21,501 nt of DNA, taken from NCBI GenBank assembly GCA_036380925.1, contig DASVDW010000229.1, positions 1 to 21,501 of the forward strand, in the 5' to 3' direction. Each line of letters starts with the position of its first letter. Position 1 is the stretch's first letter. This DNA comes from JAICLV01 sp036380925 (GTDB lineage: Bacteria > Actinomycetota > Actinomycetes > Acidothermales > Acidothermaceae). A program made the position numbers and the translations under genes. Positions 7,018-13,452 of the stretch are shown one piece after another. A model generated the notes under the pieces. It saw only the letters and a list, made by a program, of their open reading frames with translations, made no database searches and was not told the origin of the DNA.

Positions 7018-7380
7018 CTACATGTCGTCGAGGGTGAAGTTGCCCTCCTGCGTCGCCGAGGGTGACGAGGCGGACGGCGTGCCCGGCCCGGACGGCGTGC
7101 CCGACCCGGACGACGTGCCCGACCCCGACGTCTCCCCAGGCGTGCCAGCCGCGGGCGCGCTCGCACTTTGCGCGACATGCGCGAAGTGGTTGTCGAGCGC
7201 GATCAGCGCGGCGTCGACGGAGGTCTGGTCGCCACCGTGCCGCTGCGCCTTGTAGACGGCCTCGCCGAGCGTCTTGTAAAGCTCAGACTCCTGCCGGCTC
7301 TGCTGGATCTGCTCCACCTTCGCCTGGCCCTGTTGCATGGCCTGCGTGGCGGTGGCCTTCGCCTTGTCGAGGAACCCCAT
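7018..7380 (-). CDS. Small helical protein with Gly/Ser/Thr/Pro repeat tail
   Basis: This 120-residue protein starts MGFLDKAKATATQAM and is helical to about residue 72, rich in Gln, Lys and Glu with coiled-coil character. It resembles small actinobacterial proteins of unknown function that begin MGLLDKxK and consist of a short helical bundle. Residues 86-103 are three six-residue repeats (GSGTSS, GSGTPS, GPGTPS), encoded by a tandem 18-bp DNA repeat. The end is a short acidic-hydrophobic tail, EGNFTLDDM. The ATG at 7380 has GGAGGT ten bases upstream. It starts one base after the stop of the AIM24 gene, so the two are almost certainly co-transcribed. No enzymatic motif, signal peptide or membrane helix is seen. 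Confidence 0.75.
   Translation of the reverse strand: MGFLDKAKATATQAMQQGQAKVEQIQQSRQESELYKTLGEAVYKAQRHGGDQTSVDAALIALDNHFAHVAQSASAPAAGTPGETSGSGTSSGSGTPSGPGTPSASSPSATQEGNFTLDDM
7072..7125. repeat. Three tandem 18-bp repeats inside a coding region
   Basis: Copies at 7072-7089, 7090-7107 and 7108-7125 differ by one or two bases, with the form GGACGRCGTGCCCGRCCC on the plus strand. They encode the hexapeptide repeats of the small helical protein on the minus strand. The unit is a multiple of three, so copy-number changes would keep the frame. Confidence 0.8.
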
Positions 7381-7381
7381 G

Positions 7382-8170
7382 TCAATCACGACCTCCGAAT
7401 AGGCTGCCCAGTGGGTTGCTTGCCTTTTCTTCATGCCCAATGTGGGCGTTCTTCGCGATCGCGTGCGCCAGTGACTCGATGGTCATCGACTGCAAGATCA
7501 CCGTGCCGTCGCCCTCGAGCGTCGCCTGGTTGAAGCCGTTCCCGCCCAAGACGCCGCTCATCAGGGTTTGGGCGTTCAGCGCGCCGATCCGCTCGACGCC
7601 GTAACGCACGGTGTCTTCGAATGCCACCAGGCAGCCGGTGTGCACCTGGATTTTGCCGCCGTACTTGGCCGGATTCAGCTCGATGAAGTTGCCCGCCCCA
7701 GCGATGAACAAGGTGCCGACGCCGCTGAACTTCTCCAGGACGAAGCCTTCACCGCCCTTCAACCCCGACCTCAAACCGCTGAAGGCGATGTCGAAGTTCA
7801 CCGTCGACTCGGCGGCGACGAACGCGTCCTTCTCGGCGAACCAGCCGCGCGCTCCGTCGAGCTCGATCGCCCGCATCTCCCCGGGCAACGTGCCGGCCAG
7901 GCTGATCAAACCCGCCCCACCGCGCGGGGTGAAGTACTGAAACGCGATGGACTCGCCCGCGAGCATCCGCTTGCCGGCGTTGACCGCCATGCCGAGCAGA
8001 CCACCCGACCCGCCCTGGTTGCCACTGGGACTGCTGATTTTGGTCTCGACGCCGACGTTGACCGTCTTCCAGAGAAACTTCCCGGCCTCCGCGTATATCG
8101 TCTGCCCGTCGTCGACCTGGCAGACGACCTGCTGCATGGCGTTGCCGCTGATCTTGTGCGAGATGGCCAT
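7382..8170 (-). CDS. AIM24 family protein (TIGR00266-like)
   Basis: This 262-residue, Gly-rich beta protein matches the AIM24/DUF124 family, which has a TRAP-like beta-roll repeat fold. Recognisable parts are VDDGQTIYAEAGKFLWK near 19-35, the GLLGMAVNAGKRMLAGES stretch near 56-73, then QYFTPRGGAGLISLAGTLPGEM, and a GVGTLFIAGAGNFIEL block near 165-180. The molecular function is not established for bacterial members. I use the ATG at 8170, which has GGGGG seven bases upstream; an in-frame start 19 codons earlier lacks support. The downstream partner begins immediately after it. The 184-base divergent gap to the RsiG-like gene holds a possible minus-strand TAGCGT -10 at 8217-8222 and otherwise nothing I can name. 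Confidence 0.85.
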   Translation of the reverse strand: MAISHKISGNAMQQVVCQVDDGQTIYAEAGKFLWKTVNVGVETKISSPSGNQGGSGGLLGMAVNAGKRMLAGESIAFQYFTPRGGAGLISLAGTLPGEMRAIELDGARGWFAEKDAFVAAESTVNFDIAFSGLRSGLKGGEGFVLEKFSGVGTLFIAGAGNFIELNPAKYGGKIQVHTGCLVAFEDTVRYGVERIGALNAQTLMSGVLGGNGFNQATLEGDGTVILQSMTIESLAHAIAKNAHIGHEEKASNPLGSLFGGRD

Positions 8171-8354
8171 TCCGACGCCCCCATTTGATGACGCTCGCGA
8201 TGATGCGAGGCACCCGACGCTACCCATCCGGCGACCAAACCGGTAGCGGTCTGCTCGCCTGACCGGGTGACGCTCGTGGTGATCACCTCAAGCACCTCCG
8301 CAACCGCGCCGATGCCGCGTGAGGAAACAGAACAAACGACGAATGGGGCCACTG

Positions 8355-8885
8355 GTGAGCACGGGCAGCGTCGAAAGCCGCGGCAAGACCGCCGGGCGGC
8401 ACGCGCCGACTCGCAGCGACGCCTTCAACCATCTGTCGATCGAGGACCTGCGCGCCTACCGCCAGGCTCTTGCGGAAGAGGAGAACCGGGTCTCCTACTG
8501 GCGGCGCATCATCCAGGCCCGCCTCGACGTCGTCCGGGCTGGCGAGGCTGGCGCGGTCAGGGTCGACAACCTGCGCAACGTGCTCGCCGAGGCGCGCATC
8601 AACAGCGGGCGCCGAGTGCTGATCACGGTGCAGCCGCTCGAGGACATCCCCCCGCTGCCTGATCTCGCCAAGCTTTGGGAGCGCGAGCCGAAACCGGAAG
8701 ACCCCGACCACAACGAGGCCCTCGCGCGCGACCTCGCCGGCGCCGAGATCCAGCTGTCGGCCTACCGGGCGGCCCTGCATCGGCGGATCGCCGGCGCGAC
8801 CGGCGAGCTCATCGCCCGGTATCGGGAAGACCCGGCGCTGTGCCTTCTGGCGCTGCCGCGACCCCGACTCGCGGCCAGATCCTGA
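8355..8885 (+). CDS. RsiG-like protein (c-di-GMP-binding anti-sigma homologue)
   Basis: This 176-residue, largely helical protein aligns with Streptomyces RsiG, the anti-sigma factor that holds WhiG when bound to c-di-GMP. The first helix has the complete E(X)3S(X)2R(X)3Q(X)3D motif: Glu43, Ser47, Arg50, Gln54, Asp58 in ENRVSYWRRIIQARLD. The second helix has Glu131, Ser135 and Arg138, but the Gln and Asp positions are His142 and Ala146. The C-terminal GELIARYRED matches the RsiG end. A linker with LRNVLAEAR and a Pro/Asp-rich stretch separates the helices. No sigma factor gene is in the window. The start is uncertain: the GTG at 8355 follows GGGG by six bases, but an ATG at 8343 or GTG at 8319 is possible. 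crp follows after 67 bases. Confidence 0.75.
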   Translation: MSTGSVESRGKTAGRHAPTRSDAFNHLSIEDLRAYRQALAEEENRVSYWRRIIQARLDVVRAGEAGAVRVDNLRNVLAEARINSGRRVLITVQPLEDIPPLPDLAKLWEREPKPEDPDHNEALARDLAGAEIQLSAYRAALHRRIAGATGELIARYREDPALCLLALPRPRLAARS

Positions 8886-8937
8886 CCCTCGCAAGCGGCC
8901 TGATCGCTCACCCGGCTGCGAGGCGGCCGGCGGAAGT

Positions 8938-8948
8938 GTGAGAATCAC
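8938..8948 (+). promoter_or_regulatory. crp promoter -10 region with overlapping inverted repeat
   Basis: A perfect palindrome GTGA-GAA-TCAC covers a -10-like box GAGAAT (8940-8945) that lies seven bases before the crp GTG. No Shine-Dalgarno sequence is present, so the transcript is probably leaderless. The half-sites resemble the Crp core GTGA/TCAC, but the spacer is 3 rather than the usual 6 bases. Confidence 0.4.
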
Positions 8949-8952
8949 GCAC

Positions 8953-9627
8953 GTGGATGACGTCCTCAGCAAGCTGCCGCTGTTCGCCGCGCTCAGTCAT
9001 GACGCGGGGACGGCGCTGCGCGGGGCCATGAAGCGTGAGCAGTTCAACCGCGGCGACGTGATCTTCGACGAGGGCGACCAGGGCGACAAGCTTTACGCGG
9101 TCATCGAGGGCAAGGTGAAGATCGCCCGCACCGCGGCCGACGGGCGGGAGAGCCTGCAGACCGTGCTGGGGCCCGGCGAGATGTTCGGCGAGCTGTCGCT
9201 GTTCGACCCACGCCCGCGCACCGCAGGCGCGGTGGCGCTGACCGACTCCGTGCTCGCCTCGCTCGCCCACGACGCGCTGCGGCCGTGGATCATGGACCAC
9301 CCGGACGTCGCGGTGCAGCTGCTGCAGGCGCTGGTGCAGCGGTTGCGGCGCACCAACGACGTGATGGCGGACCTGGTGTTCTCCGACGTGCCGTCACGGG
9401 TGGCCAAGGCGCTGCTGGGGTTGGCCGAGCGGTTCGGGCAACCGATCCCCGAGGGCATCCACGTCGTCCACGACCTGACCCAAGAGGAGCTGGCCCAGCT
9501 CGTCGGCGCCTCGCGCGAGACGGTCAACAAGGCGCTCGCCGACTTCAGCAGCCGCGGCTGGATCCGCATCGAGTCGCGCGCGGTCGTCATCAAGGACGTC
9601 GAAGGGCTCACCCGCCGGGCGAAATGA
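8953..9627 (+). CDS. crp: cAMP receptor protein, Crp/Fnr family
   Basis: This 224-residue transcription regulator is collinear with M. tuberculosis Crp (Rv3676), which has the same length. The cyclic-nucleotide domain covers about 1-110, with the phosphate-binding segment Gly79-Glu80 and Arg89-Thr90 in MFGELSLFDPRPRT. The long dimerisation helix carries Thr134-Asn135 in RRTND, residues that contact the adenine in cAMP receptors. The winged helix-turn-helix is near 175-200, with recognition helix SRETVNKALADF at 187-198. I use the GTG at 8953 because the protein then starts MDDVLSKL like the mycobacterial MDEIL and a promoter box lies seven bases before it; an ATG-type reading from 8938 adds five unsupported residues. 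Its 3' end overlaps the convergent metallo-beta-lactamase gene by 20 bases. Confidence 0.95.
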   Translation: MDDVLSKLPLFAALSHDAGTALRGAMKREQFNRGDVIFDEGDQGDKLYAVIEGKVKIARTAADGRESLQTVLGPGEMFGELSLFDPRPRTAGAVALTDSVLASLAHDALRPWIMDHPDVAVQLLQALVQRLRRTNDVMADLVFSDVPSRVAKALLGLAERFGQPIPEGIHVVHDLTQEELAQLVGASRETVNKALADFSSRGWIRIESRAVVIKDVEGLTRRAK

Positions 9628-10369
9628 CGCCCAGGTACTCCAGCTGCGCAAGCACCGACCAGCGCGCGGCGAACTTCACCGCTTCGTCGACATCCCCGTA
9701 GACGACGTCGACGATCTGATCCGCTGTGGCGGCGCCGGCGGCCACCGCGCGGCGAACCTGGTCGAGCCGTTCTTCGCGATGGGCGGCGTACTGCTCGACG
9801 AGCGCCGCAGGGTCTTCTCGGCTTGGCCCGTGCCCAGGCAGGACGACGCGAACCCCGTGCTCCTTGATGACGGCGCGCAACTTTCCCAACGTCTCGAAAT
9901 AGTCGGCGAGTTTTCCGTCAGGGTGCGCGACGACCGTGCTGCCCTGGCCGAGGATCGTGTCGCCGGTGAGCAGCGCGTCGTCCGCGGGAAGCAGGAAGCA
10001 CACCGAGTCGGCGCTGTGCCCAGGTGTCGTCAGCACGGCAAGGCGCAGCTGGTCGAGCTCGATCTCCTCGTCGCCCCCCAACGGCTTTGCCTTATGACAC
10101 AGCGTTTTCGACACCGCGCGGATCGGCGCGTCGGCCAGCTTCGCGAACTCGTGCGCGCCCTCCGCGTGGTCGGGGTGGCCGTGGGTGAGCAGGATGAGGC
10201 CGACGTCGCCGGCGACGTCCGAAATCGCTTGGAAATGCCGGGGGTCTGCGGGCCCGGGGTCGACCACGATGGCGCGCGAGCTGTCGGTTTCCTTGAGCAC
10301 CCAGGTGTTGGTGCCGTCGAGCGTCATGGGCGACGGATTGTTGGCGCGAACGAGGCGCGCGCGGCTCAC
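9608..10369 (-). CDS. Metallo-beta-lactamase fold hydrolase (LACTB2/glyoxalase II-like)
   Basis: This 253-residue protein has the metal-binding motif THGHPDHAEG with His63, His65, Asp67 and His68. The other ligands are His118 (TTPGHSADS), Asp137 (LLTGDTILG) and His180 (VLPGHGP). A C-terminal helical region of about 60 residues after GHGPSRED is of LACTB2-like type. The family includes glyoxalase II and RNA-processing endoribonucleases; the substrate is unknown here. The equivalent in M. tuberculosis is Rv3677c, also convergent with crp. The GTG start at 10369 overlaps the preceding Nudix stop as GTGA, implying coupled translation. Confidence 0.88.
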   Translation of the reverse strand: MSRARLVRANNPSPMTLDGTNTWVLKETDSSRAIVVDPGPADPRHFQAISDVAGDVGLILLTHGHPDHAEGAHEFAKLADAPIRAVSKTLCHKAKPLGGDEEIELDQLRLAVLTTPGHSADSVCFLLPADDALLTGDTILGQGSTVVAHPDGKLADYFETLGKLRAVIKEHGVRVVLPGHGPSREDPAALVEQYAAHREERLDQVRRAVAAGAATADQIVDVVYGDVDEAVKFAARWSVLAQLEYLGVISPGG

Positions 10370-11145
10370 GTCGTCGCCTCGAAGACGAACACCGGTGGGT
10401 CGGCTCCGAGGTCGACCGACGCCTGTATCACGTAGGGCGTGCGGGTTTCGGCGGCGGCGAACACGTCGCCCGCGCTGCGATGGACGAGCAGCTCGCGCAA
10501 TGTCGACTCGGTCGGCGGCATCAAGAACCACTCGCCGCGCTCGGCGTTGGTGAGCGCGGCCCTCGGCGTGACCCACGCCGCGTCGTCCGACTCACCGCCG
10601 ACGTCGCGGGCGTGCTGACCGACGGGCGCGAGCGCGACGAAGAAATGCGTGTCGTAGCGGCGCGGCTCGAACTCCGGCGTGATCCAGCGCGACCAGAGCC
10701 GGAGCAGCTCGGGCCGCGCGGTGAGTCGATGCCTGGCGAGCACGTCGGCGAGGGTCGTGCGATGCGCGACGAGCGCGAGCCGGTCTTGCTCTAGGAGCGC
10801 TTGGTCCGGCGGGTCTCCGACCGCGAACAGCACGCCGCTCTCCTCGAACGTCTCGCGGATCGCGGTCATCTCGACGGACTCATCCGACGGGTCCACGGTG
10901 CCGCCGGGAAACACGTGCATGCCACCGGCGAAGTCCATGGCCGCATGGCGACGCAGCAGGAAGACCTCGAGCCGGTCGCCGTTGTCGCGAAGCAGAATCA
11001 CCGTCGCTGACGGCTTCGGGGCGACCGGCGGCGTGTTCGCCGTTTGAAAGGCGCGCGCGCGTTCGACGAGCTCAGCCGACGGGAGCGGCACGGGCAGCGG
11101 CAGGGGGAGCCTGGCTAGCGGGCGTCGCGGCGAACCCTCGGCCAC
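10366..11145 (-). CDS. Nudix hydrolase family protein
   Basis: This 259-residue protein has a Pro/Leu-rich N-terminus, then PKPSATVILLRD near 43-54 and a Nudix box FPGGTVDPSD followed by RETFEESGV. The box has one extra residue between its first Gly and the first Glu compared with the classical spacing, as in longer NUDT-type hydrolases. The C-terminal half (RWITPEFEPRRYDTHFFVA) is characteristic of this large actinobacterial group. The substrate is not known. The GTG at 11145 follows AAGG by seven bases. It lies nine bases after the carbonic anhydrase gene and overlaps the metallo-beta-lactamase gene. Mycobacteria lack it at this place. Confidence 0.83.
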   Translation of the reverse strand: MAEGSPRRPLARLPLPLPVPLPSAELVERARAFQTANTPPVAPKPSATVILLRDNGDRLEVFLLRRHAAMDFAGGMHVFPGGTVDPSDESVEMTAIRETFEESGVLFAVGDPPDQALLEQDRLALVAHRTTLADVLARHRLTARPELLRLWSRWITPEFEPRRYDTHFFVALAPVGQHARDVGGESDDAAWVTPRAALTNAERGEWFLMPPTESTLRELLVHRSAGDVFAAAETRTPYVIQASVDLGADPPVFVFEATT

Positions 11146-11154
11146 GGGCGCGCC

Positions 11155-11655
11155 TTAGCAGACCTTGCGGATTCGGCCGTCGCCGAGGTCGTAGATGAAT
11201 CCCCCGACCTTGACGCCTCGCAGGTAGGGCCACGACTGCACCCGCTGCACGTCGGCGCGGATCGCGCCCTCCTGGTCTTGGGTCGTGAGGAACGACAGGC
11301 TTCGAGTGTCGGGACCGCCGGCTTCGCTGATCGCGGTGCGCACGTCGTGCTCGTCGCCGCTGGCCATCTTGCAGCGGGTGTGCTGGACGACCATGACCCG
11401 ATCGACGTTCAGCAGGTAGACCGCGAGTACCAAGGTGCGCAGCACGTCGTCGGTGACCCGGCCACCGGCGTTGCGCAGGATTTTGGCGTCGCCGGGCTTC
11501 AGGCCGAGCATCCCGAGAGGGTCGATGCGGGAGTCCATGCAGGTGAGCACCGCGAGCCCTTTCGCCGCGTTGCCTTCCAGCGCGGCCAGCTTGAACGACG
11601 CCGCGTGCGCCTCGTTTGCCTGCAGGACATCGGAGAAGATCTCGTCGCTCGACAC
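11155..11655 (-). CDS. Beta-class carbonic anhydrase
   Basis: This 166-residue enzyme interconverts CO2 and bicarbonate. Zinc ligands are Cys39 (LTCMDSRID), His92 and Cys95 (QHTRC). Asp41 and Arg43 form the catalytic Asp-Arg dyad. RNAGGRVTDD near 61-70 is the usual substrate-pocket segment. Length and motifs resemble the short M. tuberculosis enzyme Rv1284. I use the GTG at 11655, so the protein starts MSSDEIFSDV; a TAAGGT box lies seven bases before it and there is no ribosome-binding site. A longer reading to 11694 would run through that box. Two genes, Nudix and metallo-beta-lactamase, follow closely on the same strand. Confidence 0.92.
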   Translation of the reverse strand: MSSDEIFSDVLQANEAHAASFKLAALEGNAAKGLAVLTCMDSRIDPLGMLGLKPGDAKILRNAGGRVTDDVLRTLVLAVYLLNVDRVMVVQHTRCKMASGDEHDVRTAISEAGGPDTRSLSFLTTQDQEGAIRADVQRVQSWPYLRGVKVGGFIYDLGDGRIRKVC

Positions 11656-11662
11656 GGCCGCC

Positions 11663-11668
11663 ACCTTA
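11663..11668 (-). promoter_or_regulatory. Putative -10 element, leaderless carbonic anhydrase transcript
   Basis: TAAGGT on the minus strand, seven bases before the GTG at 11655. It lies in the 56-base gap after the RidA gene, so the three downstream genes may have their own promoter. Confidence 0.5.
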
Positions 11669-11711
11669 GCGGGCCGCGTTCGTCCCGGTTTCATCGAGTG
11701 CGCTGGGGCGG

Positions 11712-12191
11712 CTAGTCACGCACCTCGACCACGAGCTCCACCTCGACGGGGGCGTCCAGCGGCAGCACGGCCACCCCGACCGCGCTGCGAGCGTGCTGAC
11801 CCACGCCGTCCGGGAACACCTCGCCGAGCAGCTCGCTCGCCCCGTTGACCACGCCAGGCTGGCCGGTGAAGTTGGGCATGCTGGCGACGAAGCCGACGAC
11901 CTTGACGACGCGGACCACCTTCGACAGGTCGCCGACCACGCCCCGCACCGCGGCCAGCGCGTTCAGCGCGCACACCCGGGCGGCCGCCTTCGCCGCTTCG
12001 GGCGACACCGCGGCGTCGGCGTCGGTGCCCACCCGGCCGACCTCGACCAGCTCGCCGTCCACGGTCGGCAACTGGCCCGACGTGTACACGTACTCGCCGG
12101 TGCGCACCGCGGGAACGTACGCGGCCACCGGCTTGGCCACCGGCGGCAACGTCAGCCCAAGCGCGCTGATCCGCTCTTCAGGGGTGCTCAT
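11712..12191 (-). CDS. RidA family protein (YjgF/YER057c/UK114)
   Basis: This 159-residue protein belongs to the RidA-like deaminase family. Visible landmarks are YVPAVRTGEYVYTSGQLP near 23-40, the AAARVCALNALAAVRGVVGDLSKVVRV helix region near 69-95, and the C-terminal RSAVGVAVLPLDAPVEVELVVEV. It is somewhat longer than E. coli RidA, and the Arg that holds the substrate in true RidA deaminases is most likely the one in the HARSAVGV segment. Enamine/imine hydrolysis is the family activity; the substrate here is unknown. M. tuberculosis Rv3678c is the positional counterpart. The ATG at 12191 overlaps the DUF4177 stop as ATGA. Confidence 0.88.
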   Translation of the reverse strand: MSTPEERISALGLTLPPVAKPVAAYVPAVRTGEYVYTSGQLPTVDGELVEVGRVGTDADAAVSPEAAKAAARVCALNALAAVRGVVGDLSKVVRVVKVVGFVASMPNFTGQPGVVNGASELLGEVFPDGVGQHARSAVGVAVLPLDAPVEVELVVEVRD

Positions 12192-12346
12192 GACGACTTC
12201 GGCCGCTTCAGGTAGGCGACGAGTTGCTCCGCGTTCGGGCCCGGCACGACGCTGACCAGCTCCCAGCCGTCGTCGCCCCAGTTGTCGAGGATCTGCTTGG
12301 TCGCGTGCACCAACAGCGGGACGGTCGCGTACTCCCAGGTCGTCAT
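12188..12346 (-). CDS. DUF4177 family small protein
   Basis: This 52-residue protein (MTTWEYATVPLLVH..., then NWGDDGWELVSVVPG) carries the DUF4177 signature, in which a short beta-alpha-beta unit ends in GWELVxV. The function is unknown. Its position before the RidA gene and beside the ArsA pair matches M. tuberculosis Rv3678A. The start at 12346 has TAGGCT eight bases upstream and no ribosome-binding site. A longer reading from 12406 would cross the divergent promoter and is rejected. It is the first gene of the minus-strand run to the metallo-beta-lactamase gene. Confidence 0.82.
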   Translation of the reverse strand: MTTWEYATVPLLVHATKQILDNWGDDGWELVSVVPGPNAEQLVAYLKRPKSS

Positions 12347-12354
12347 GCACGCAG

Positions 12355-12384
12355 AGCCTAGTGCCCTCCCTCGACGGATACGCT
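12355..12384. promoter_or_regulatory. Face-to-face divergent promoters, DUF4177 (-) and ArsA-like (+)
   Basis: TAGGCT reads on the minus strand at 12360-12355, eight bases before the DUF4177 ATG. TACGCT reads on the plus strand at 12379-12384, six bases before the ArsA-like GTG. The two boxes are separated by 18 bp, so each sits where the other's -35 would be. Neither matches TTGACA. The start codons are 44 bp apart. Confidence 0.5.
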
Positions 12385-12390
12385 CGCCGA

Positions 12391-13452
12391 GTGAGCTCAG
12401 CAGCACGCCGCGGCGCCGCGGCGGTCCGCGACCGCGACTGGGAAGGCGTCCGGCTGCACGTCGTCACCGGCAAGGGCGGCACCGGCAAGACCACCGTCGC
12501 GGCCGCGCTCGCCCTCGCGCTCGCCGCCGGCGGGCGGCGCACCCTGCTCGTCGAATGCGAGGGCCGGCAGGGCCTGGCCCGGCTGTTCGACGCGCCGCCG
12601 TTGCCCTACGCCGAGCGCAAAGTGGCGGTCGCGCCTGACAACGGGATGGTCTACGGCCTCGCGATCGACCCCGAGGAAGCGCTGCTCGAGTACCTCGAGC
12701 TCTACTACCGCGCCGGCCGCGCCGGCCGCGCGCTGCGAAAGTTCGGCGCGATCGACTTCGCGACCACCATCGCGCCCGGCGTCCGGGACGTGTTGCTCAC
12801 CGGCAAGGCGTACGAGGCGACTCGGCGCCGGTTCTCCTCACGCCCCGCGCGCACCGCGGCGGCGGTGCCGCCGTCCGAGAACGCCGACGACTACGTCTAC
12901 GACGCGGTGGTGATGGACGCGCCGCCCACCGGCCGGATCGCCCGTTTTCTCAACGTCAACGCCGAAGTCGCCGGCCTCGCGCGCATCGGGCCGGTCAACA
13001 AGCAAGCCGAGTCGATCATGCGGTTGATCCGGTCGCCGCAGACCGTGGTGCATCTCGTCGCGTTGCTCGAGGAGATGCCGGTGCAAGAAACCCTTGACGG
13101 CATTGAGGAGTTGCGATCGTTCGACCTGCCGGTCGGCGGCGTCATCGTGAACCGCGCGCACGCGTCGCTGCTGCCGCCGTCCGCGCTGAAGAGCGCGGCC
13201 GCCGGAAAGCTCGACGTCGAGCTGCTTCGCCAAGGTCTGGCGGCCGGTGGCGTCAAGCCGGACGACGACGTCCTGCCCGGGCTGGTCGCCGAGGCGACCG
13301 ACCACGCCCACCAGGTCAGCGCGCAACGCCGGCTGCTCGCCAAACTCAAGTCGGCGCAGCGGCCGATCTACCAGCTGCCCGACCTCGACACCGACGACAT
13401 CGGCCGCCTCTACGCGCTCGCCGACGAGCTCGCCGCGCAAGGAGCGGCCTGA
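12391..13452 (+). CDS. ArsA/Get3-like ATPase, first subunit
   Basis: This 353-residue P-loop ATPase of the ArsA/Get3 group corresponds to M. tuberculosis Rv3679. The deviant Walker A GKGGTGKTT is at 27-35, with the signature Lys28 that reaches across the dimer interface and Lys33 as the normal P-loop lysine. Other landmarks are LLVECEGRQGLARLFD near 48-63, FATTIAPGVRDVLLTGKAYE near 121-140 and the switch VVMDAPPTGRIARFL near 171-185. There is no cysteine set for arsenite binding and no arsenite pump nearby. The GTG at 12391 follows TACGCT by six bases and has no ribosome-binding site. A longer reading from 12361 would include that box. It forms a two-gene operon with the next ATPase. Confidence 0.9.
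   Translation: MSSAARRGAAAVRDRDWEGVRLHVVTGKGGTGKTTVAAALALALAAGGRRTLLVECEGRQGLARLFDAPPLPYAERKVAVAPDNGMVYGLAIDPEEALLEYLELYYRAGRAGRALRKFGAIDFATTIAPGVRDVLLTGKAYEATRRRFSSRPARTAAAVPPSENADDYVYDAVVMDAPPTGRIARFLNVNAEVAGLARIGPVNKQAESIMRLIRSPQTVVHLVALLEEMPVQETLDGIEELRSFDLPVGGVIVNRAHASLLPPSALKSAAAGKLDVELLRQGLAAGGVKPDDDVLPGLVAEATDHAHQVSAQRRLLAKLKSAQRPIYQLPDLDTDDIGRLYALADELAAQGAA

Noticed and set aside
7072..7125. Short CRISPR-like array
   Set aside because: The units are directly adjacent with no spacers and lie inside a coding region.
8938..8952. Start of crp five codons upstream at 8938
   Set aside because: This would place the start inside the palindrome and -10 box, and the mycobacterial protein aligns from the GTG at 8953.
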